The notes beneath the pieces are model-generated. The model had not been told where the DNA came from, searched no databases, and saw nothing but the letters and a program-made list of their open reading frames with translations. Source: Sphingopyxis soli (GTDB lineage Bacteria > Pseudomonadota > Alphaproteobacteria > Sphingomonadales > Sphingomonadaceae). Taken from it: DNA of 42,396 nt. This document shows positions 9,247-18,459 of the stretch, piece by piece. Numbering within the stretch: position 1 is the first letter of the stretch; every line of letters starts with the position of its first letter. The position numbers and the translations under genes are program-made. The stretch is from assembly GCF_018682675.1 (NCBI RefSeq), contig NZ_JAFMTR010000104.1:1-42396 (forward strand), given 5' to 3'.

Positions 9247-9271
9247 CAGGCCGGAGCGCGGCGCATATTGG
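9243..9271 (+). promoter_or_regulatory. Promoter of tRNA-Asp
   Basis: A perfect TTGACA at 9243-9248 is followed after 17 bases by TATTGG at 9266-9271. The predicted start of transcription is about 12 bases before the mature tRNA. The -35 box includes the TGA stop of the transporter gene, so the tRNA has its own promoter overlapping the upstream coding sequence. Confidence 0.7.
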
Positions 9272-9289
9272 CGCCTCTCCCAAGCACAC

Positions 9290-9366
9290 GCGGGTGTAGC
9301 TCAGTTGGTTAGAGTGCCGGCCTGTCACGCCGGAGGTCGCGGGTTCGAGCCCCGTCACTCGCGCCA
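9290..9366 (+). tRNA. tRNA-Asp (anticodon GTC)
   Basis: A full cloverleaf of 77 bases including an encoded CCA. The acceptor stem GCGGGTG pairs with CACTCGC (one G-U). The D-arm has AGCTCAGTTGGTTAGAG. The anticodon stem CCGGC/GCCGG encloses loop CTGTCAC with GTC at 9324-9326. The T-arm has GGTTCGAGCCC. The discriminator base is G, as expected for tRNA-Asp. Confidence 0.97.
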
Positions 9367-9432
9367 TTTTCTGCCCTTTCGGGCGAAATGGCCACCGCAG
9401 CTTGGGACATTTCCAAAACGGAATTCATGGAC

Positions 9433-9456
9433 TGGCGCGGCTTTTCAGCCGCGCCA
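9433..9456 (-). terminator. Perfect 10-bp hairpin over the DUF2842 stop codon
   Basis: The arms 9433-9442 and 9447-9456 are perfectly complementary with a 4-base loop, which reads GAAA (GNRA type) in the minus-strand RNA. The TGA stop of the DUF2842 gene lies across the arm/loop junction. There is no U-tract on the minus side. It may terminate or stabilise the fau-DUF2842 message, or work on the plus strand after tRNA-Asp. Confidence 0.5.
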
Positions 9457-9675
9457 CCGTCCCAGTTCCATCCAGCGCAGCAGCGGTTTCAAGGGCAGCA
9501 CCCAGATGATGCCTGCGACGAGATAAAAGGCCGCCTGGACGAGCATCGGCCACTCGCCGACCCAGGGCGACAGCGCGACGACGCACGTCGCCCAGATCGC
9601 GATCAGCAGCAGGATCAGGAACATGCCCGCCGGCTTGCGCCAGCTCGGCTGCGGGTCGGGAAGGGGCGGGGTCAC
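9445..9675 (-). CDS. DUF2842 family small membrane protein
   Basis: A 76-residue protein with a short cytosolic proline-rich N-terminus and two membrane helices (about 18-36 and 45-62). It ends WVLPLKPLLRWMELGRW, which fits the alphaproteobacterial DUF2842 family (LVAGIIWVLPL signature). Function is unknown. The start is GTG, overlapping the stop of the cyclo-ligase gene as GTGA, so it is translationally coupled to that gene. Confidence 0.82.
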   Translation of the reverse strand: MTPPLPDPQPSWRKPAGMFLILLLIAIWATCVVALSPWVGEWPMLVQAAFYLVAGIIWVLPLKPLLRWMELGRWRG

Positions 9676-10256
9676 AGACGGTCTCCGGTCACGATGAATT
9701 CCTGTTCGGTCAATATGGCGTCGAGCCGCGCGTCGGTCGGTTCGGTCGGAACAGCGTCAACTTCCTGCACCGACCAGGCGATTCCGATGCGCAGGATGCC
9801 GGGGTGGGCGGCGAAATAGCGGTCATAGTGCCCGCCCCCCTGTCCGAGCCGCCCTCCGGCGCGATCGAAACCGAGCAAGGGGCAGAAGATGAGGTCGGGG
9901 ACGACGGTTTCGCCGCTTTCCTGAGGCTGTTCCGTGCCCCACGGCCCGGGCTCCAGTTTATCGCCCGGCCGCCAGGGGTGAAAGCTCATCGTGTCGACGC
10001 GTCCCGCGTGATGGGGCAGGGCGAGCATCCGGACGCCTGTTAACATCGGCAGAATGTCCGGCTCGTCGCGCCACGCACTATAGGCGGCGACGCAGCGAGC
10101 GGCGGCAGTCAAATCCGCAAGCGGAGCTGGCAGAACCCTGAAAGCAGCAAGCCGCGCCATCGGATCGAGATTCGCGGCAAAATGTTTGCAACGGAATCGA
10201 AGCTTGCCCCGCAATGCCTTCTTTTTGTGTGAAAGATCGTCGGATCGGTCTGTCAT
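9672..10256 (-). CDS. fau: 5-formyltetrahydrofolate cyclo-ligase
   Basis: Converts 5-formyl-THF to 5,10-methenyl-THF with ATP, in cytosolic one-carbon metabolism. The 194-residue product has the family signatures TMSFHPWRPGD and, near the C-terminus, GFDRAGGRLGQGGGHYDRY (ATP/folate-binding loop). ATG at 10256 is chosen because a longer frame to 10310 would run into the 3' end of the 6S RNA gene just upstream. The gene follows zapA and 6S RNA, the classic proteobacterial arrangement, and may be read through from the 6S promoter. Confidence 0.9.
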   Translation of the reverse strand: MTDRSDDLSHKKKALRGKLRFRCKHFAANLDPMARLAAFRVLPAPLADLTAAARCVAAYSAWRDEPDILPMLTGVRMLALPHHAGRVDTMSFHPWRPGDKLEPGPWGTEQPQESGETVVPDLIFCPLLGFDRAGGRLGQGGGHYDRYFAAHPGILRIGIAWSVQEVDAVPTEPTDARLDAILTEQEFIVTGDRL

Positions 10257-10296
10257 CGCCCTGATCCGGTCTTTCTGCCGCGCTCGGTGGGTGGGT

Positions 10297-10456
10297 GGCG
10301 GGACCACCATGGGTCGGTTGCCGGAAGATCCTCTGACGCCAGTAACGTCAGGTGGGGGCCATGTACGTCGGACCAGGGTCCGGGCAGGGACAGCTCCCGT
10401 GGATGATGTATCGCCTCAGGGATTTTCGCAACGGCTCGTGCCGGGCAGTTCCCGCC
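10297..10456 (-). ncRNA. ssrS: 6S RNA
   Basis: An RNA of about 160 bases that binds sigma70-RNA polymerase. Evidence: it lies between zapA and fau, the usual locus. The minus strand contains CCCTGAGGCGATACATCAT, close to the CCCTGAGCCGATATTTCAT of E. coli 6S RNA. The ends form a long closing stem, GGCGGGA plus CTGCC (one bulged A between) pairing with GGTGG plus TCCCGCC. An internal hairpin CTGACG/CGTCAG sits in the 3' half. A promoter lies at the right distance upstream. The exact ends are inferred from the stem and promoter. Confidence 0.85.
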
Positions 10457-10463
10457 GCCTCCT

Positions 10464-10491
10464 ATGTAGGGTGCGCGGCGCCGCGGCTCAA
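10464..10491 (-). promoter_or_regulatory. Promoter of 6S RNA
   Basis: Reading the minus strand, TTGAGC (10491-10486), 16 bases, then CTACAT (10469-10464). The expected transcription start falls at the first G of the 6S closing stem. The -35 box overlaps the zapA stop codon (10488-10490). Confidence 0.6.
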
Positions 10492-10910
10492 GGGATTTGC
10501 TCGACCTTTTCGGCCAGCGCCTCGATACGATCGGCGATCTGCAACAGCGCGCGGTCGTTGCCCGACGGGGTGTTGACGGCGTCAGCATTGGCTTTCTTGA
10601 GTGCGTTGAGCTCGCTGAGCGCCGATTTGAGCTCGTCGCGCGCCTGCGCCTCGCGGCTTTCGGCAAGCGCCACGGCGGCGCGGAGCGAGTCGGATTGGGG
10701 TTCGGCCTTGTCGGCCTTTCCCTTCGCCTCGATCGCCTCGTCGGCCAGCATCAGCGAAGCGAAGAGCAATTGGCGCGTTTCGGTGCCGCCGGGCATGGCG
10801 CGCACCTTTTCGTCGACGATCGCCGCCAGCCCGACAAGCTGCTGCTCCTGACCGTCCTCGCAATGCACGTCATAGATGCGCCCTGCGATGTTGAGCTTTA
10901 CGTCACCCAT
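10488..10910 (-). CDS. zapA: Cell division protein ZapA
   Basis: A 140-residue protein that binds FtsZ and promotes Z-ring bundling in the cytosol. The N-terminal half has the ZapA pattern: a short beta hairpin (VKLNIAGRIYDVHC), then GQEQQLVGLAAIVDEKV and a helix with TRQLLFASLMLADEA. The C-terminal half is a long Ala/Glu/Leu-rich helix expected to form the coiled coil. It overlaps the preceding 66-aa gene by eight bases, and 6S RNA follows directly, which supports the assignment. Confidence 0.9.
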   Translation of the reverse strand: MGDVKLNIAGRIYDVHCEDGQEQQLVGLAAIVDEKVRAMPGGTETRQLLFASLMLADEAIEAKGKADKAEPQSDSLRAAVALAESREAQARDELKSALSELNALKKANADAVNTPSGNDRALLQIADRIEALAEKVEQIP

Positions 10911-11103
10911 GCTTCGCCTCCGATATCAGTCGGTCCAGTTCGCCGATCACGGCAACGACTTCGGCTTTCAGCGCCGATTGATCGTTCGCGGCGGGTTCGG
11001 GGGCGGGGCGGTTCGCGCGTTCGGTCAGCGCCTTTTCGATCCGGCTGAGCGCCCGTTCGATGCGGCCGATGGCGAGGCTGGATTCGTCGAGATCGAGTTC
11101 CAT
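10903..11103 (-). CDS. Small coiled-coil-like protein upstream of zapA, 66 aa
   Basis: Not a family I can name. It is Glu/Arg/Ala-rich, with helix at residues 8-30 (RIERALSRIEKALTERA) and 43-63, separated by a Pro/Ala linker, as in a short coiled coil. It overlaps zapA by eight bases, so a role linked to ZapA or the divisome is plausible. No Shine-Dalgarno is visible; a promoter ends seven bases before the ATG, suggesting a leaderless message. Confidence 0.75.
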   Translation of the reverse strand: MELDLDESSLAIGRIERALSRIEKALTERANRPAPEPAANDQSALKAEVVAVIGELDRLISEAKHG

Positions 11104-11110
11104 GTCGAAG

Positions 11111-11138
11111 GGTTAGCAGCGCCAACGGAGGGGTGCAA
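11111..11138 (-). promoter_or_regulatory. Promoter of the 66-aa/zapA operon (leaderless)
   Basis: On the minus strand TTGCAC (11138-11133), 16 bases, CTAACC (11116-11111). The ATG begins at 11103, seven bases after the -10 box, so transcription should start at or within a base or two of the start codon. Confidence 0.55.
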
Positions 11139-11183
11139 TCGCCTCTCCGTACCGAAATGCGCGCTATTTTATGCCGCGGGCGG

Positions 11184-11211
11184 TTGACTCCTGCCCCTGC
11201 CGCCGCAAAGG
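11184..11211 (+). promoter_or_regulatory. Candidate promoter of tkt
   Basis: TTGACT at 11184-11189, 16 bases, CAAAGG at 11206-11211. This differs by one base from the CTAAGG box upstream of efp. It would give a leader of about 43 bases to the tkt ATG. Confidence 0.4.
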
Positions 11212-11260
11212 GCTGTCCCCACCGAATCCCGTCATCTTCATATCCTGTCCCGGGGGACCC

Positions 11261-13228
11261 ATGACATTGCCCGAACGCCAGCTCGCCAACGCTATCCGGG
11301 CGCTTGCGATGGATGCCGTACAGGCCGCGAACAGCGGTCATCCGGGGATGCCGATGGGCATGGCCGATGTCGCGACGGTCCTCTATTCGGACTATCTGAA
11401 GTTCGACCCGACCGATCCGAAATGGGCCGATCGTGACCGATTCGTCCTGTCGGCGGGCCATGGCTCGATGCTCGCTTACGCGACGCTTCATCTCGCGGGC
11501 TATGCGCATCCGACGATGGATGAGATCCGCAATTTTCGCCAGCTGAGCAGCCCGTGTGCGGGCCACCCGGAGAATTTCGAACTCGCGGGCGTCGAAACGA
11601 CGACGGGGCCGCTGGGGCAGGGGCTGGCGACCGCGGTCGGCATGGCGATCGCCGAGCGGCATTTGAACGCGATCTATGGCGACGATCTTGTCGATCATCG
11701 CACATGGGTGATCGCGGGCGACGGCTGCCTGATGGAAGGCATAAACCACGAAGCCATTGGTTTAGCTGGACATTTGCAGCTTGGGCGGCTGATCGTGCTG
11801 TGGGATGACAACATGATCACGATCGATGGCGCGACCGACCTGTCGACGAGCGAGGATGTCAAAGCACGCTATGCCGCCACCGGTTGGCACGTCGACAGCT
11901 GCGACGGGCACGATCCGGCCGATATCCGCCGCGCGATCGACGGTGCGCTGGCCGACAATCGGCCGTCGCTGATCGCGTGCAAGACGCTGATCGGCTTCGG
12001 GGCGCCGAACAAGCAGGGCACCTCGGCGACGCACGGTTCGCCGCTGGGCGCCGACGAGGTTGCCGCTGCCCGCGCGACGCTGGGCTGGACGGCCGAGCCG
12101 TTCGTCATTCCGGCCGATGTCGCGGCGGCATGGGCGGGATTTGGCGAGAAGGGCAAGAAACTTCATGCCGAATGGAATAATCGCCTTGCAAACAGCGAAA
12201 AGAAAAAGGAATTCGAGGATCGCCTGAGCGGCAAAATCGCGCCGGGCGATACGTTCAAAGCCTATCTCGACGGGCTGGTCGACGAGCCGCCGAAGGTCGC
12301 GACGCGCAAGGCGTCGGAGAATGCGTTGACCGCGCTGACCGCCGATATCGCGTCGCTCGTCGGCGGCAGCGCCGACCTCACCGGTTCGAACAACACCAAA
12401 ACCGCGTCGACCAAGCCGCTGACCAGGAATGATTATGCGGGCCGCTATATCTATTACGGCATCCGCGAGTTCGGCATGGCGGCGGCGATGAACGGCATGG
12501 CTCTCCACGGCGGCGTCGTGCCCTATGGCGGCACCTTTCTGGTCTTCGCCGACTACTGCCGCGCGGCGATCCGCCTGTCGGCGTTGCAGAGGCAGCGCGT
12601 CGTCTATGTGATGACGCATGACAGCATCGGCCTTGGCGAGGATGGTCCGACGCACCAGCCGATCGAACATCTCCAGTCGCTACGCGCGATGCCCAACCTG
12701 CTCGTCATGCGTCCCGCCGACGCGGTCGAGACCGCCGAATGCTGGGCAATCGCGCTGGCACAGGAAGAGCGGCCGTCGCTGCTTGCGCTGACTCGCCAGA
12801 ATCTTCCTGCGCTGCGTCATGACGTCACGGAAAATCTGTGCGTCAAAGGCGGTTACCGCCTGCGCGGAGCCTCGGCGGCGCGCAAGGTCGTCCTCGTCGC
12901 GACGGGCTCGGAAGTGTCGCTCGCGCTCGAAGTCGCCGACAGGCTGGAAGCCGCCGGGCAGGGCGCCGACGTTGTGTCGATGGTCTCGACCGAACTCTTC
13001 GACGAGCAGGATGGCGCCTACCGGGCCGATATCCTGCCCGACGATGCGCTGATCGTCTCGATCGAGGCCGGCACGACCTTCGGCTGGGAGCGCTACACCG
13101 GCCGCGATGGCCTCCGCTTCGGCATCGACAGCTTCGGCGCCTCGGCGCCGATCGAAGACCTATTCAGGCATTTCGGCCTTACCGCCGATTCTATCGCACC
13201 CCAGATCCTGGCACGGCTCGGCGCGTAA
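11261..13228 (+). CDS. tkt: Transketolase
   Basis: A 655-residue thiamine-diphosphate enzyme that moves two-carbon units between sugar phosphates in the pentose phosphate pathway. Motifs seen: the N-terminal [13 protein letters not shown], the ThDP/Mg motif [15 protein letters not shown] followed by [10 protein letters not shown], and in the pyrimidine-binding domain [18 protein letters not shown]. The length is normal for the family. The frame is open to 11171, but homology begins at [15 protein letters not shown], so ATG at 11261 is used. It is followed after 36 bases by gap and leads a central-carbon cluster tkt-gap-pgk-fda. Confidence 0.96.
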   Translation: MTLPERQLANAIRALAMDAVQAANSGHPGMPMGMADVATVLYSDYLKFDPTDPKWADRDRFVLSAGHGSMLAYATLHLAGYAHPTMDEIRNFRQLSSPCAGHPENFELAGVETTTGPLGQGLATAVGMAIAERHLNAIYGDDLVDHRTWVIAGDGCLMEGINHEAIGLAGHLQLGRLIVLWDDNMITIDGATDLSTSEDVKARYAATGWHVDSCDGHDPADIRRAIDGALADNRPSLIACKTLIGFGAPNKQGTSATHGSPLGADEVAAARATLGWTAEPFVIPADVAAAWAGFGEKGKKLHAEWNNRLANSEKKKEFEDRLSGKIAPGDTFKAYLDGLVDEPPKVATRKASENALTALTADIASLVGGSADLTGSNNTKTASTKPLTRNDYAGRYIYYGIREFGMAAAMNGMALHGGVVPYGGTFLVFADYCRAAIRLSALQRQRVVYVMTHDSIGLGEDGPTHQPIEHLQSLRAMPNLLVMRPADAVETAECWAIALAQEERPSLLALTRQNLPALRHDVTENLCVKGGYRLRGASAARKVVLVATGSEVSLALEVADRLEAAGQGADVVSMVSTELFDEQDGAYRADILPDDALIVSIEAGTTFGWERYTGRDGLRFGIDSFGASAPIEDLFRHFGLTADSIAPQILARLGA

Positions 13229-13264
13229 GACCCAAGCCTCCACACGCAGAAAGGACTCCTCGAC

Positions 13265-14272
<1,008 letters not shown>

Positions 14273-14284
14273 TTCGATATTCTG

Positions 14285-14393
14285 ATGTTCCCCCGCGAAA
14301 GCGGGGGGCCATCTTCGACCATATCGAAATCGCGCGAACCGCAGCGGGCAACGAGAGCGCAGGAGATGGCCCTCCGCCTTCGCGGGGGAGCAT
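14285..14393. repeat. Palindromic repeat between gap and pgk
   Basis: Two 30-base arms, 14285-14314 and 14364-14393, are inverted copies with only a few mismatches (cores CCCCCGCGAAAGCGGGG and CCGCCTTCGCGGGGG). They are separated by about 49 bases. In RNA this would fold into a long hairpin between the two coding regions and could act as a processing or attenuating element. It looks like a REP/BIME-type element. Confidence 0.75.
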
Positions 14394-14415
14394 TTCAGGA
14401 TTGGAGCGAGGAAAA

Positions 14416-15612
14416 GTGGCGAATTTCAAGACCCTCGACGATATCGGCGACGTCACCGGCAAGCGCGTGCTCGTCCGCGTCGACCTCAATGTCCCGATGA
14501 TCGACGGCGCGGTCAGCGACTCGACGCGGATTCAGGCGGCGATGCCGACGATCCGCGAGCTTTCGGACAAGGGCGCGATCGTCCTGCTGCTCGCCCATTT
14601 CGGGCGACCCAAGGGCGCGAAAAACCCGACGCAATCCCTGAGCCTCGTCATGGGCGGGGTCGAGGATGTGCTCGGCCATTCGGTGATGTTCATCCCCGAA
14701 GCCGTCGGCGAGGGCGCGAAGGCAGGCGTTGCCGTCCTGGCGCCGGGCGACGTTGCGGTGCTCGAGAATAGCCGCTTTTATCCGGGCGAGGAAAAGAACG
14801 ATCCGGCCTTTGCCGATGCGCTCGCCGAAATTGGCGACCTTTATGTCAACGACGCCTTTTCGGCGGCGCACCGCGCGCATGGCTCGACCGAGGGCATTGC
14901 GCACCGGCTGCCCGCCTATGCCGGCCGCGCGATGGAGGCCGAACTGAAGGCGCTCGACGCGGCGCTCGGCAATCCGGCGCATCCGGTCGCGGCGGTCGTC
15001 GGCGGCGCGAAAGTGTCGAGCAAGATCGAAGTGCTGCGCAACCTGGTCGGCAAGGTCGACCATCTGATCATCGGCGGCGGCATGGCGAATACCTTCCTGG
15101 CCGCGCGCGGGGTCGATGTGGGCAAGTCGCTGTGCGAGCATGACCTTGTCGATACCGCCAACGCCATCTTCGACAGCGCCGACGCCGCGGGCTGCACGAT
15201 CCATCTTCCCTATGATGTCGTGGTGTCGAAGGAATTCGCGCCCAATCCGCCGACGCGTACCGTCAACGTCCATGAAGTCGCGGTCGACGAGATGATCCTC
15301 GACGTCGGCCCCGCCGCGGTCGAGGCGCTTGCGGACGTGCTCAAGAACTGCCGTACGCTCGTCTGGAACGGCCCGCTCGGCGCGTTCGAGACGCCGCCGT
15401 TCGACACCGCGACCGTCGCGCTCGCCAGGACCGCGGCGGCGCTGACCCGCGAAGGTTCGCTGATCTCGGTCGCGGGTGGCGGCGATACCGTTGCGGCGCT
15501 GAACCATGCCGGCGTCGCCGATGATTTCTCTTTCGTCTCGACCGCGGGCGGTGCCTTCCTCGAATGGATGGAAGGCAAGCCGCTGCCGGGCGTCGACGCG
15601 CTCAAAATCTAG
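14416..15612 (+). CDS. pgk: Phosphoglycerate kinase
   Basis: A 398-residue glycolytic kinase making ATP from 1,3-bisphosphoglycerate. Signatures: [12 protein letters not shown] near residue 20, [24 protein letters not shown], and the C-terminal nucleotide loop [12 protein letters not shown]. The frame is open far upstream through the repeat, but homology starts at (M)ANFKTLDDI. The start is GTG at 14416, with GAGG five bases upstream. The length then matches the family. Confidence 0.96.
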   Translation: MANFKTLDDIGDVTGKRVLVRVDLNVPMIDGAVSDSTRIQAAMPTIRELSDKGAIVLLLAHFGRPKGAKNPTQSLSLVMGGVEDVLGHSVMFIPEAVGEGAKAGVAVLAPGDVAVLENSRFYPGEEKNDPAFADALAEIGDLYVNDAFSAAHRAHGSTEGIAHRLPAYAGRAMEAELKALDAALGNPAHPVAAVVGGAKVSSKIEVLRNLVGKVDHLIIGGGMANTFLAARGVDVGKSLCEHDLVDTANAIFDSADAAGCTIHLPYDVVVSKEFAPNPPTRTVNVHEVAVDEMILDVGPAAVEALADVLKNCRTLVWNGPLGAFETPPFDTATVALARTAAALTREGSLISVAGGGDTVAALNHAGVADDFSFVSTAGGAFLEWMEGKPLPGVDALKI

Positions 15613-15626
15613 TTTATCGTCGCATT

Positions 15627-15648
15627 GGCTTCCCCGGCGCGGGAAGCC
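15627..15648 (+). terminator. Hairpin between pgk and the aldolase gene
   Basis: An 8-bp perfect stem, GGCTTCCC (15627-15634) with GGGAAGCC (15641-15648), and a 6-base loop. No T-run follows, so it may be an attenuator or RNA-stability hairpin rather than a strong terminator. Confidence 0.4.
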
Positions 15649-15689
15649 ATGCGCGCCACCGCATACCTATGCAAAGTCACGGAGAGTTT

Positions 15690-16580
15690 ATGACGACCGC
15701 CAATGCCGAGATGCTGGAACAGATCAAATCGGGGCAGGGCTTTATCGCCGCGCTCGACCAGAGCGGCGGCTCGACGCCCAAGGCGCTCAAGGGATACGGC
15801 ATAGAGGAAAATGCCTATTCGAACGACGAGGAGATGTTCGCGCTGATCCACGACATGCGCAGCCGCATCGTCACCGCGCCCTGTTTCAACGGCAAGAAGG
15901 TGATCGGTGCGATCCTGTTCGAGCGCACGATGGACGGCGAGGCGGGCGGCAAGCCGGTTCCGGCGCTGTTGTGGGAGCGCGGCGTGGTGCCGTTCCTGAA
16001 AGTCGACAAGGGACTTGAGGACGAGGCCGACGGCGTCCAGCTGATGAAGCCCAATCCGGGTCTCGATGTGCTGTGCGAACGTGCGGTCGCCAAAGGCGTT
16101 TTCGGCACCAAGATGCGCAGCGTCATCAATCTTGCCAACCCCGCCGGGATCAAGGCGATCGTCGCGCAGCAGTTCGCCGAGGCGGCGCGAATCGCGGCGC
16201 ATGGGCTGGTTCCGATCATCGAGCCCGAAGTGAACATCAAGAGCGCCGAGCGCGACGCCGCCGATCGCCTGTTGCTCGAGGAGACGCTGGCCGCGCTCGA
16301 CGCCTGGACCGGCGCGCCGGTGATGCTCAAGCTGTCGCTGCCGACCGAGGCGGGGCTGTTCCAGCCGCTGGTCGATCATCCCAAGGTGCTGCGCGTCGTC
16401 GCGCTGTCGGGTGGCTTCGCGCGCCCCGAGGCGTGCGTCGAGCTGGCGAAGAATCCGGGCATCATCGCGAGCTTCAGCCGCGCGCTGCTCGAAGACCTGC
16501 GCCATCAGATGAGCGACGAGGAATTCAATGCGTCGCTGGGCGGCGCGATCGACGAAATTCACGCGGCCTCGGTGGCCTGA
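15690..16580 (+). CDS. fda: Class I fructose-bisphosphate aldolase
   Basis: A 296-residue Schiff-base aldolase cleaving fructose-1,6-bisphosphate. It resembles the short bacterial class I enzymes (Staphylococcus Fda type): GFIAALDQSGGSTPKALKGYG near the N-terminus, VPFLKVDKGL, GTKMRSVI, VPIIEPEVNI, and VMLKLSLP with the presumed Schiff-base lysine at 214. The ATG at 15690 has GGAG six bases upstream. It completes the tkt-gap-pgk-aldolase cluster. No class II aldolase gene is in the window. Confidence 0.95.
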   Translation: MTTANAEMLEQIKSGQGFIAALDQSGGSTPKALKGYGIEENAYSNDEEMFALIHDMRSRIVTAPCFNGKKVIGAILFERTMDGEAGGKPVPALLWERGVVPFLKVDKGLEDEADGVQLMKPNPGLDVLCERAVAKGVFGTKMRSVINLANPAGIKAIVAQQFAEAARIAAHGLVPIIEPEVNIKSAERDAADRLLLEETLAALDAWTGAPVMLKLSLPTEAGLFQPLVDHPKVLRVVALSGGFARPEACVELAKNPGIIASFSRALLEDLRHQMSDEEFNASLGGAIDEIHAASVA

Positions 16581-16581
16581 T

Positions 16582-17241
16582 GTGATGGGAGAGGGGTGGC
16601 AAGCCGTCGACGAGTATATTGCCGGCAAACTGCTCGGCGCCGACGATGCGCTTGCCGCCACCCTCGCCAACAACGAGAAACAGGGCCTGCCGCCGATCGA
16701 CGTGTCGCCGCCGCAGGGAAAGATGCTGTTCCTGCTCGCGCAGATGGCGGGCGCAAGGCGCATTCTCGAAATCGGGACGCTTGGCGGCTATTCGACGATC
16801 TGGCTGGCGCGGGCGCTGCCCGAGGGCGGCTTGCTGGTGACGCTGGAGATCGATCGCAGGCACGCCCGCGTTGCCGCCGAAAATGTCGAGCGCGCCGGGC
16901 TCGGCGACCGGGTTGATATCCGTGTCGGGTCGGCGAAGGACAGCCTCGCCGCGATGGCGCCGGGCGAGCCGTTCGATTTCATTTTCATCGATGCCGACAA
17001 GCAGGGCAATGCCCATTATGTGACCGAGGCGATCCGGCTCGGGCGCAGCGGCACGACGATCGTCGTCGACAATGTCGTGCGCGAGGGCGGGGTTCTCGAC
17101 GCGAACAGCGGCGATCCGCGGATCGCCGGCACGCGCGCGTTGTTCGAGATACTGCACGGCGATTCGCGCCTCGACGCGACCGCGGTGCAGACGGTCGGAT
17201 CGAAGGGGTGGGACGGCTTCGTGCTGGCGCGGGTGCTCTAG
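16582..17241 (+). CDS. SAM-dependent O-methyltransferase (family 3, COG4122-like)
   Basis: About 219 residues. Rossmann motif I is RRILEIGTLGGYSTIWLARAL. LEIDRRHARVAAENVERAG and FDFIFIDADKQGN follow (DADK supplies metal/substrate residues in this family), then IVVDNVVREGGV. This is the catechol/caffeoyl-CoA OMT-like fold; the substrate is unknown. Possible starts are GTG at 16582 or ATG at 16585, directly after the aldolase stop, so coupling is likely. Its TAG stop shares CTAG with the stop of the convergent lipoprotein gene. Confidence 0.9.
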   Translation: MMGEGWQAVDEYIAGKLLGADDALAATLANNEKQGLPPIDVSPPQGKMLFLLAQMAGARRILEIGTLGGYSTIWLARALPEGGLLVTLEIDRRHARVAAENVERAGLGDRVDIRVGSAKDSLAAMAPGEPFDFIFIDADKQGNAHYVTEAIRLGRSGTTIVVDNVVREGGVLDANSGDPRIAGTRALFEILHGDSRLDATAVQTVGSKGWDGFVLARVL

Positions 17242-17639
17242 AGGCCGCCGGCGAAGCGGAAGCTGAACCGATAGTCGCCGGGTTTGATTGTTGCGTCGGT
17301 GCGCTTCTCGGGCCGGACCGATTCGAGCGTGAACCGGCCATCGGCAAGCTGGACCGGCTCGCCCAGCGTCGCCTCGAACGGCTGTTTCTCGCCATTGCCG
17401 CGAATCCACACCATCTGCACCTTCACGCGGCCCGCCCAGATGCAGCGCGCGTTCATCGGGCAGCGGCTGTCCTCCAGCACCGCGACCGGCTGAACCAGCG
17501 GGCCGTCGACATAGGCGCGCTGGCCGAGCGCGACGTCGCTGCCGTCGGCAAGCGGCGCATCGCGGCCCGTCGTGGCGCAGGCCGAAAGCGCGAGAAGGGC
17601 GGCGAGGGCCGGGGCGGCGATGCGGGTCATGTTCTGCAT
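17238..17639 (-). CDS. Putative lipoprotein with paired-Cys motif, 133 aa
   Basis: Signal peptide with lipobox LSAC (lipidated Cys near residue 21), so it should be membrane-anchored in the periplasm. The mature part has a conserved-looking [18 protein letters not shown] segment with two cysteines seven residues apart, followed by beta-strands. This is an uncharacterised type I do not tie to a named family. The start is ATG at 17639, or ATG at 17630, which still gives a good signal peptide. It is convergent with the O-methyltransferase gene and divergent from thiE. Confidence 0.8.
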   Translation of the reverse strand: MQNMTRIAAPALAALLALSACATTGRDAPLADGSDVALGQRAYVDGPLVQPVAVLEDSRCPMNARCIWAGRVKVQMVWIRGNGEKQPFEATLGEPVQLADGRFTLESVRPEKRTDATIKPGDYRFSFRFAGGL

Positions 17640-17667
17640 TTGCCCGCGTCTGGCGCCATCGCTATGA
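17640..17667 (+). promoter_or_regulatory. Promoter of thiE (leaderless)
   Basis: TTGCCC at 17640-17645, 16 bases, CTATGA at 17662-17667. The thiE ATG is at 17675, seven bases past the -10 box, and no Shine-Dalgarno is visible, so a leaderless transcript is likely. No THI-box riboswitch fits in this short space. Confidence 0.5.
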
Positions 17668-17674
17668 ACCCGCC

Positions 17675-18310
17675 ATGACCACGACTTGCCAGCTTTACCT
17701 GATCTCGCCGCTCGACGTCGGCGGCGACTTTCCCGACCGGCTCGAAGCCGCGCTGTCCGCCGCGCCGGTCGCGGCGTTCCAATTTCGCGTCAAGGGTCTC
17801 GACCAGCATGAGGCGGCGCGGCTTGCGGCGCCGTTGCAGGCGATCTGCGCGGCAAAGGATGTCGCCTTCATCGTCAACGACGATATGGCGCTCGCGAAGC
17901 GACTCAAGGCCGATGGCGTGCATCTGGGGCAGGGCGACGGCGATCCGAAAGCGGCGCGGAGCCTGCTCGGCCCCGGCGCGCAGATCGGTGTGACCTGTCA
18001 CGCGAGCCGTCACCTCGCGATGGAAGCGGGAGAGGCGGGCGCCGACTATGTCGCGTTCGGCGCCTTTTTCCCGACGACGACCAAGGAGGTCGAGCACCGC
18101 GCCGACCCCGAGATCCTGACCTGGTGGCAGGGCTTGTTCGAACTGCCGTGCGTCGCGATCGGCGGGATCACGCCCGACAACGCGAAGCTGCTGGTCGATG
18201 CGGGCGCCGATTTTCTCGCGGTGTCGGGGGCGGTCTGGAACCATCCGGAGGGGCCGGCAGCGGCGGTGAGAGCCTTTGCCGCGATTCTCGAAAATCAGCC
18301 GGCCGGATAG
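17675..18310 (+). CDS. thiE: Thiamine-phosphate synthase
   Basis: A 211-residue TIM-barrel enzyme joining HMP-PP and thiazole phosphate to give thiamine phosphate. Motifs: LYLISP at the first strand, FQFRVKG (the family's Q-R-K site), [38 protein letters not shown], and [30 protein letters not shown]. It stands alone, not in a thi operon. Its 3' end overlaps by 16 bases a possible small convergent ORF. Confidence 0.93.
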   Translation: MTTTCQLYLISPLDVGGDFPDRLEAALSAAPVAAFQFRVKGLDQHEAARLAAPLQAICAAKDVAFIVNDDMALAKRLKADGVHLGQGDGDPKAARSLLGPGAQIGVTCHASRHLAMEAGEAGADYVAFGAFFPTTTKEVEHRADPEILTWWQGLFELPCVAIGGITPDNAKLLVDAGADFLAVSGAVWNHPEGPAAAVRAFAAILENQPAG

Positions 18311-18459
18311 TCGCGGCCCGGCGATTTTTCCGCCTTGCCCTCGCGCGGCGGCGCGCCGTCCTTGCGCCAGCCGAACAGTCCCGCGCAGGGGGCGGGGCGC
18401 TTTGGCAGCTTGGCCGCGCTGGCACGGGACGGCTGGTCGGGGAGATCCACGTTCATCAT
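18295..18459 (-). CDS. Possible small protein, 54 aa
   Basis: A short frame starting [12 protein letters not shown] and ending SPGRDYPAG. It is Pro/Lys/Arg-rich with no membrane segment. Support: AAAAGG six bases before the ATG, and it fills the space between thiE and the OPT gene. Against: short, not recognised, and its end overlaps thiE. The frame is open upstream to 18510 but the ribosome site favours 18459. Confidence 0.45.
   Translation of the reverse strand: MMNVDLPDQPSRASAAKLPKRPAPCAGLFGWRKDGAPPREGKAEKSPGRDYPAG

Noticed and set aside
10257..10310. Longer N-terminus for the cyclo-ligase
   Set aside because: It would run into the 3' end of 6S RNA and is not part of the family's conserved sequence.
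17640..17674. Thiamine (THI-box) riboswitch before thiE
   Set aside because: Only 35 bases separate the lipoprotein start from thiE, and the promoter takes up most of them.
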